A stretch of DNA of 7,302 bases. Origin: Marinilabiliales bacterium. GTDB lineage: Bacteria; Bacteroidota; Bacteroidia; Bacteroidales; BM523. The stretch lies in assembly GCA_002869425.1 (NCBI GenBank), contig PKSZ01000439.1:1-7302 (forward strand). Reading direction: 5' to 3'. The notes under the pieces were generated by a model that was not told where the DNA came from, did no database searches, and saw only the letters and a list, made by a program, of their open reading frames with translations. Made by a program: the position numbers and the translations under genes. Below are positions 1 through 6,400 of this stretch, piece by piece; within the stretch, counting starts at the first letter, position 1, and each line of letters starts with the position of its first letter.

Positions 1-1
1 C

Positions 2-406
2 CAAAATGATACATACGCTTCAATTACAAATGTATCAAAAAAGAAAAATAGTCAGTTTTTACACGCACAAAATTTTGGTTTTGCTATTGACCCCACTGCC
101 ACCATTGATGGTATTGTTGTTGAAATAGACAGGTACTCAACAAATCCAGTAACAGATGCAGTTGTAGATCTTATTGATGCATCAGGTTCTGTTGTTGGTT
201 CAAGCCCTTACAGTGGAGCTGCATGGCCTACATCTGATGGTGATTCTTATCAAACTTATGGAGGAGCTGCCATTCTTTGGGGTACAACATGGACTGCAGC
301 AGATATAAATAATGCAAACTTTGGTGTTGCATTACAAGCAAGAATAGGAGATGGAGCTAATGCAAGCATATATGTAGATCATATCAGAGTTACAGTCTAT
401 TATACT
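2..406 (+). other. N-terminal beta-sandwich-like domain (FGFAI ... VDHIRVTVYYT), 5' end cut
   Basis: Residues 1-135 contain NFGFAI, ATIDGIVVEIDR, ILWGTTW, NFGVALQAR and VDHIRVTVYYT in that order. I recognise this series from a domain found near the N-terminus of many secreted bacterial proteins and in some phage structural proteins. Its first strands ('...NDTYAS') are already under way at base 2, so only a few tens of residues of the domain, plus a signal peptide, are probably missing upstream. It is all-beta in pattern and has no catalytic motif. A recognition or structural role is inferred. No experimental function is known to me. Confidence 0.6.
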
Positions 407-3400
407 TCCACTTCAACGCTAAATACTATTACTAAGGGCTCAGCTACAATGGTTTCTGCATCATGTAATTGGGTTACTATTTCACCGGATATTATTGTGG
501 ACGAAGGGGCAGCGAATAATTTTGCAGGTGGTCAAGCCAACCAAACCTATGTACTTTCAGCTCCGGCAGGTTTTGAATTCAACCCTGGAATTGGTTCCGT
601 AAGCGAACCAGGTGGAGGAGACATTTCAGCTATTTCTCTAACGGTTACTTCTGGTACAGCTACAGTAACAATGAGTACTTCTGGCACTGCCAATACAGAT
701 CAATTTACCATTTCCGGCCTTCAGCTTATGGCTACTACAGCTACTGCAGGATCATACACGTTAGGGTATGATGCTGGAACCAGCACCGGAACATGGGGCG
801 CAAACGATGGTGAAAATCATGCCGATTTAATTGTGAATAGTTCACCTACAATTACAGGTGGTGATGGCACTTTCATTGAAGGAGATGCCACACCAGTTAC
901 ACTTTCAAATATTGTTATAAATGAAGTTGTAAATGATAATTTTGAGGCTGGTCAAACGACCAAAACCTACACTATTCTTCCTCCTTCTTCTGTTTTCACA
1001 TTTAATGCAGGTATAGGTAGTGCATCTGTAACAAGTGGAACAACAGATATTACAGCACTTAGCATGTCTGTAGTTTCAGGATCAATTACGCTTACAATTA
1101 CAACAGATGCAACAGCAGATCAGATTGATGAAATAACAATCACAGGCATCCAGATGATTCTTGGAACCATTACACCAGGGGTATACACATATAACAATGA
1201 ATACTCGTGCTCTTCAAGTACAGGAAACTGGGGCTTATCTGATGGTACATCACACGGAACACTTTCTGTGTCTGGTCCTATATTATCGGTAGCTTCCGGC
1301 GACTGGGGTAATCCTGCTACATGGGATTGCAATTGTGTTCCTACAGCAACCGATATGGTTGCTATACAAGCAGGAGATATTGTTTATGTTAATAATCATT
1401 ATACCTGTGCTTCATTGACCATAAACGGGGAACTTAATTATGATACACAAAACAGAGACATTACCGTAACAGGTGATTGTTATGTTAATTCAACTGTAGA
1501 TATAACTGCCGTAAATGGCTCCGACCTGGCGGTTGGTGGTGATTGCTATTTTGATAATGGGCATATTTACTTTAAACCAGGAGGTAATGGTGGTTCGCTA
1601 AATGTAACAGGAAATTTGTCTGTATCCGGAACATCAACTTTAGCGCAAGCTGCTGCAAATAACAATCAGGATATTATTGTTGGAGGAACTCTGACCATTG
1701 AAACAGGTGCAGATGCCTCAATTGGTGGTAGTAATTTCACCATTGCAGGCCAAACAAGCATTGATGGTACCATTACATATACCGCTTCAAGCGCAGGGAC
1801 GAAAGAATTTGGCGATGATATTTCCATTTCTGTATCTGGTGTTTGGGATAACACTGTTGGTGAAGATCCGCATGTTAACGGAAATATAACAAACAATGGA
1901 AGCTGGATAGGTTGTACAGGTGGAGAATGTACGCTTTTTATGGGTTATCCAACGGCTGGTGTTTACACAATTTCAGGCAACTCTGTTCAAACTTCAATAC
2001 TGGATATCAATGCCGGTACATCTGTTACAAACACAGGTGAAATTCATGTAGATGGAGCAGGTACAAGCGGAGCTGTTTTAACCGGTGCAGGAACCTACAT
2101 AAACGAAGGTATATTAGAAATTGGCGGCTTAAACACTTGCATAGATGTAAACACATTCAATGTTTCAACAGCAGGAAACATTGTTAACTATAATGCAGCA
2201 AACGATCAGGAAATAAGAATACCAAGCGATGGTAGTTACTCCAATTTAGTCTGCTCCACATTAGGTGTAAAGTTTAGCTCAGGAAATACACAGGTAGATA
2301 GCAGAATTACAATTAAAGAATCAGCGATCTTAGATATTGATACTGACACATACAATGGTACAGCAGACCTATATATGCAAGACAATAGTGAATTCAGAAT
2401 TGCAAAACTTGCTACTGTTCCTGAATTTACAGGATCATATAATTATGTAGGTGGAACTCTTACTTTTGATGGTGCTGGTGCGCAGACATACAATGCTGTT
2501 CCTTCAGGCGCAACCACTTGTTTCAATATTAAATTAGACAATTCAGGTGCCAAAACATTGGATGGTATGATGACTGTTAATGGCGATATTATCGTTACAG
2601 GAGCTTCATCCATTGCATCACACAGCAGTTTCACTCAGGCATCGGCTAAAACATTTATTTTTTCAACTTCAGCAACTACAACATTAACGGCTGCCACACC
2701 TATAACAATAGGAACAATGAATATGGAAAGTGGTACCCTCATAGATAATGGAATTACAATAAACGTTACCGGGTCTTCCTGGAATAAAGACGGAGGTATA
2801 TTTACTGCCACCGGAACTGTTAACTTCCCTACGTCAACAATAGTTACAGGTACTTCTACCACCACTTTCAACAACGTAAGTATTTCTGGCACGGGTAATC
2901 TAACAGGTCATGCAACAAATATGGAAGTTATTGGCACCTGGGACAATGATGGTACATTTAATCACAATAATGGAGAAGTGAGCTTTTTGGGATCTTCATT
3001 TATTGATGGCTCAACGGTAACAAACTTTTATGATATTGAAATAGCCGGAGGTACAGTAACACAATCTGCATTTAACACCAACATCGAGAACAACTGGTTA
3101 CACAGTGCAGGTACTTTTGTGCCAAATGGTAAAATGGTAACATTTATTGGTGGCAACACACAAACAATTCAATATACAGGAGGAACAGAAAATTTCTATT
3201 CACTCAGAGTTCAAAAAACAGACGGAACAAAAGTAGAAGCTGCTGCAACAACAACTATTTCTGCCTCCAACATGGTTCAGATTATTTCTGGAATATTAGA
3301 TATGAATGCAGAAACCCTAACAGGTACAGGAGGTCTGATGATGTCTGGAGGAGAATTACAACTTGCTAAACTTGCAACAGCTGTACCAGAGTTGGCTGGT

Positions 3401-6400
3401 CCTTTTGCATTAATATCTGGCACAGTAACACTTGACGGTGCAGGAGACCAGATATTAAAAACCACAACTCCTAATGGGTCAATATATTACAACATTAATC
3501 TTGAAAATTCCGGTGCCAAAGATATAAGTGGAATGTTAACTTTAAATGGGGATATAACTATTGCAGGTTCAGCATCATTGTCTGCACATTCTTCATTTAC
3601 ACAAGCTTCAGCAAAAACATTTTATTATACTTCAACAGGAACAACCAACCTTGCCGGAAATATTACAATAGGTAATTTTGTTCAAAATGCTGCAGGTGGA
3701 ACATTTAGTCCAAATGGAAATACAATTACCGTCAAAGGAAATACATGGACCTACACTGCAGGTTCTTTTACTGCTTCGGGAAAAGTCCTCTTTCAGGGAT
3801 CTGCTCAACAAACTTTATCCGGAACCATAACATTTGACGAACTGCAAATTGATAATTCAAATCATCTGGTTATATCAAGTGATGTAACGGTTAATACCCT
3901 TTTAACTTTTACTTCAGGTAATATTGTAACCAATACACAAAAGGTAATCATGCCAATTTCTGGTTCGATTGCCAGAGCTAGTGGTCACGTAGAAGGAAAT
4001 CTTCAAAAAGCTTTTGACCTGGCAAACACCTCAGCATCGTTTGAGGTTGGAACAGGCAGCAGTTATTCTCCTGTTGATATCGTTTTCACTGGTCTTTCCG
4101 GTGCCGGAGATATCATTTGTGCGGCAGACACATTCGATCATCCAGATATTTATGCTTCGGACATTGATCCAAATAAAACGGTTAACAGGTATTGGACAAT
4201 AACCAACAACGGTGTAAGTTTCACAAGCTACAATACAGTATTTAACTTTTTAAGTTCTGATGTAGACTTAGCTGCCGATGAATCAAACTTTGAAGTAAGA
4301 CGTTATGATGGCGTTGAATTCCTGAATACTACAATTAACTTACAGAATAACAATTTCACATCTATCTCTGGAGAAACAGGTTTTGGTGATTTTATTTGTG
4401 GCGAAAAATTTAACCCAGACTATCTAACCAATGCGGTAAGCGGTACAATGACATGGAATGACCAGACGCACTGGATAAAGTACAGGACTGGGGTAATATC
4501 AAGCGACGGGAGCACAACAATAACCGGAAATGGTACTTATTTCGTGTCCGGCCCTCCTGAAAATCCCGGTGTTCCGGAAATGGCAGTTGATGATGTACTT
4601 TTACTACAAAATGATCCAGATTTTATTGTAGGAACAGTCACTGCTATTATTGATGATGAAACCCTGACAATCGATGTAAACAATAAAGGTTCTTTCTCAA
4701 ATGCCTCATTTGGAGTGCATGCCATACCTTCAACCAATAGCTATGTTGTATTGGGAAATCCCTATGTAGGAGCTGCAGTCACTGTTGACATGGATGTTGA
4801 AACTGATATTTACAAATTACTGTTTAAAGATGAACCATATAGTATAACACTTAACAACAATACATTTAAACTATCTATAAGTAATAATGCCACAGTCAAA
4901 CAACCAAGTCTAAATAATGAAGATAATTTATGGAATATTGGAACAGGCTGGGGTAATATTTCAGGAAACATAAAGCTTGGCTCTGACGACTCAAATTTAA
5001 CAAGAGTTGCAAAAGTAACAACATCTTCTGGAAAATTATACGTATATACAAATATTGTATTTGATTGTAATTCTGTAACAGGCGGAGAGCAAACTGGAAT
5101 AATTGAAGCAACATCATCGGCATTGATAATTGCTTTTAACCAAGTCATTTTAAACAATGGTAAAGGAACAATTAGTCCAGGAAGTTCAAGTAGATTTAAC
5201 TATTTAAGATCAGCTTCTGGACAAAATGTTATTTTGGAAAGTGAAATTAAGTATGCTCATTTGTGGCTTCGTAACCAACATACGGATGGTGCTATTTTAA
5301 CTAATGATATCACAACAACAAATGTTACTGGATACATCTGGCTATTTCAAGGGAATTTTAATACTGATGGATATGCAATCACAGGAAACCCAACACGTTT
5401 TTTCAGACATCAAGATGGAACAAACTTCTATGTAACTAAAGGCTCAGTTTATCCAACAGGATTTGGTAGTTATAACATTGGAACTGCCTCCAACACATAC
5501 TACAACCAAAATGTAAATTCCAATATAAAATCTGGTATTACATATGGAAATTTATACCTACAACCACAAGCAAATTCAACAAGTTTGACATTTGATGCAG
5601 GGACAACAACTGTTGCCGGCGAATTGCACATAGGTGACGGGACATACACAGATATTACAGTTGATGCTAATACCAATGATGCTACTGTAGATGTTAACAG
5701 CAATGCTACATTATACACAAATACAACATTTGAAGCTGATAATGTAAATACCATGAGGCTTGGCGGAAACTGGACTGACAATGGAGGCACATTCAATCAT
5801 AATAATGGTGAAATTTCCTTTGATGGAGCAACAGATCAACTTTTTAGTACTGCTGCAGCCAGCTACACTCTCTATGATATAGATGTAAATAAAACTGGAG
5901 GAACTCTTAGTTTTGGAACTACATCTGAGTTAACAGTGAATGACATGACCATGACTCAGGGTAACTTTACAGCACCTACCACCCTTAATATTAATGGCAA
6001 TTCTACCTTAAATGGAGGAACTTTTACAGGAGGCACAACTATAGTTCTTAAAGGTAACTGGACAGATAATGGAGGTACATTCGAAGGTGCTTCATCTGCC
6101 CTGATTTTCAATAATACAACAGCCGGACAATTAATAAATGGCACTGCTACAGATCAGTCTTTTGCTGATATCAGCATTGAAAATACCGGACAAACATTAA
6201 GTACAGGTGGCAGCACCACTACCCTAACTTTTGGCAGCTTAAGTCTGGCTGCTACAGCGGGTACTTTTACAGCACCTGCAACTACCAATATTACAGGCTC
6301 CTTAAATATTTTGGGCGGCACATATAACCTTGGTACAAATACCAATATCTCTACTGACATTTCTTATAATGGTGGTTTGCTTGTGCCAGGAACTGGAACA

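Larger units (their letters stand above)
1451..3952 (+). other. Beta-solenoid-like region 1 (~834 residues)
   Basis: Residues 484-1317 are an unbroken series of short strands and turns (LNVTGNLSVSGTSTL, GGTLTIETGADASIGG, GDITIAGSASL), typical of right-handed beta-helix or filamentous adhesin-like folds. It holds one long duplicated segment (2327-2827 and 3293-3793), listed separately. Between the copies are two Trp-containing units (2933-3238). Four aligned Trp units are visible, starting at residues 927, 980, 1032 and 1249, each followed by [DNA]G-x-F and a strand ending in VNF, VSF, VTF or VLF. The first part (1451-1950) is less regular and holds four Cys (residues 493, 515, 638, 643). No catalytic signature of a polysaccharide lyase is visible, so a scaffold or adhesive role is more likely than an enzyme. 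Confidence 0.7.

Noticed and set aside
449..451. First in-frame ATG as a possible gene start
   Set aside because: The same frame is already coding a recognisable domain from base 2, and the ATG falls in the linker after that domain. No ribosome binding site stands before it.
1698..1889. Short + strand open frame in another frame (also 4014-4202)
   Set aside because: Out of frame with a well-supported coding region and without any recognisable motif.
2327..3793. DNA-level direct repeats, CRISPR-like spacing or mobile element ends
   Set aside because: The repeats exist at protein level only. Codons have diverged, there are no short identical DNA repeats with unique spacers, and no terminal inverted repeats or transposase are present.
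1451..3952. Pectate lyase or other polysaccharide-degrading beta-helix enzyme
   Set aside because: The fold pattern is compatible, but I see no catalytic or calcium-site motif, and the architecture matches structural surface proteins better.
3953..4490. Possible gene end and new gene start after the first cap domain, where a sorting domain might be expected
   Set aside because: No stop codon occurs. The frame continues without shift through the linker (TMTWNDQTHW) into the next domain, so this is one chain.
4810..5157. 115-codon open frame on the minus strand, with a second overlapping minus-strand frame at 4896-5123
   Set aside because: Both lie wholly opposite the continuous + strand gene. 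The translations look like low-complexity Leu/Val/Ser-rich shadow sequence, and the stretch is AT-rich. No ribosome binding site or domain supports them.
5500..5796. 98-codon minus-strand open frame, and similar ones at 1120-1332, 1666-1896, 2443-2892, 3277-3465, 4537-4737, 5956-6144 and 6154-6360
   Set aside because: They are Val/Pro/Leu-rich mirror translations of the Thr/Asn/Gly-rich + strand codons (ACA/AAT/GGA give TGT/ATT/TCC). They have no recognisable domains and occur wherever the + strand is solenoid repeat.
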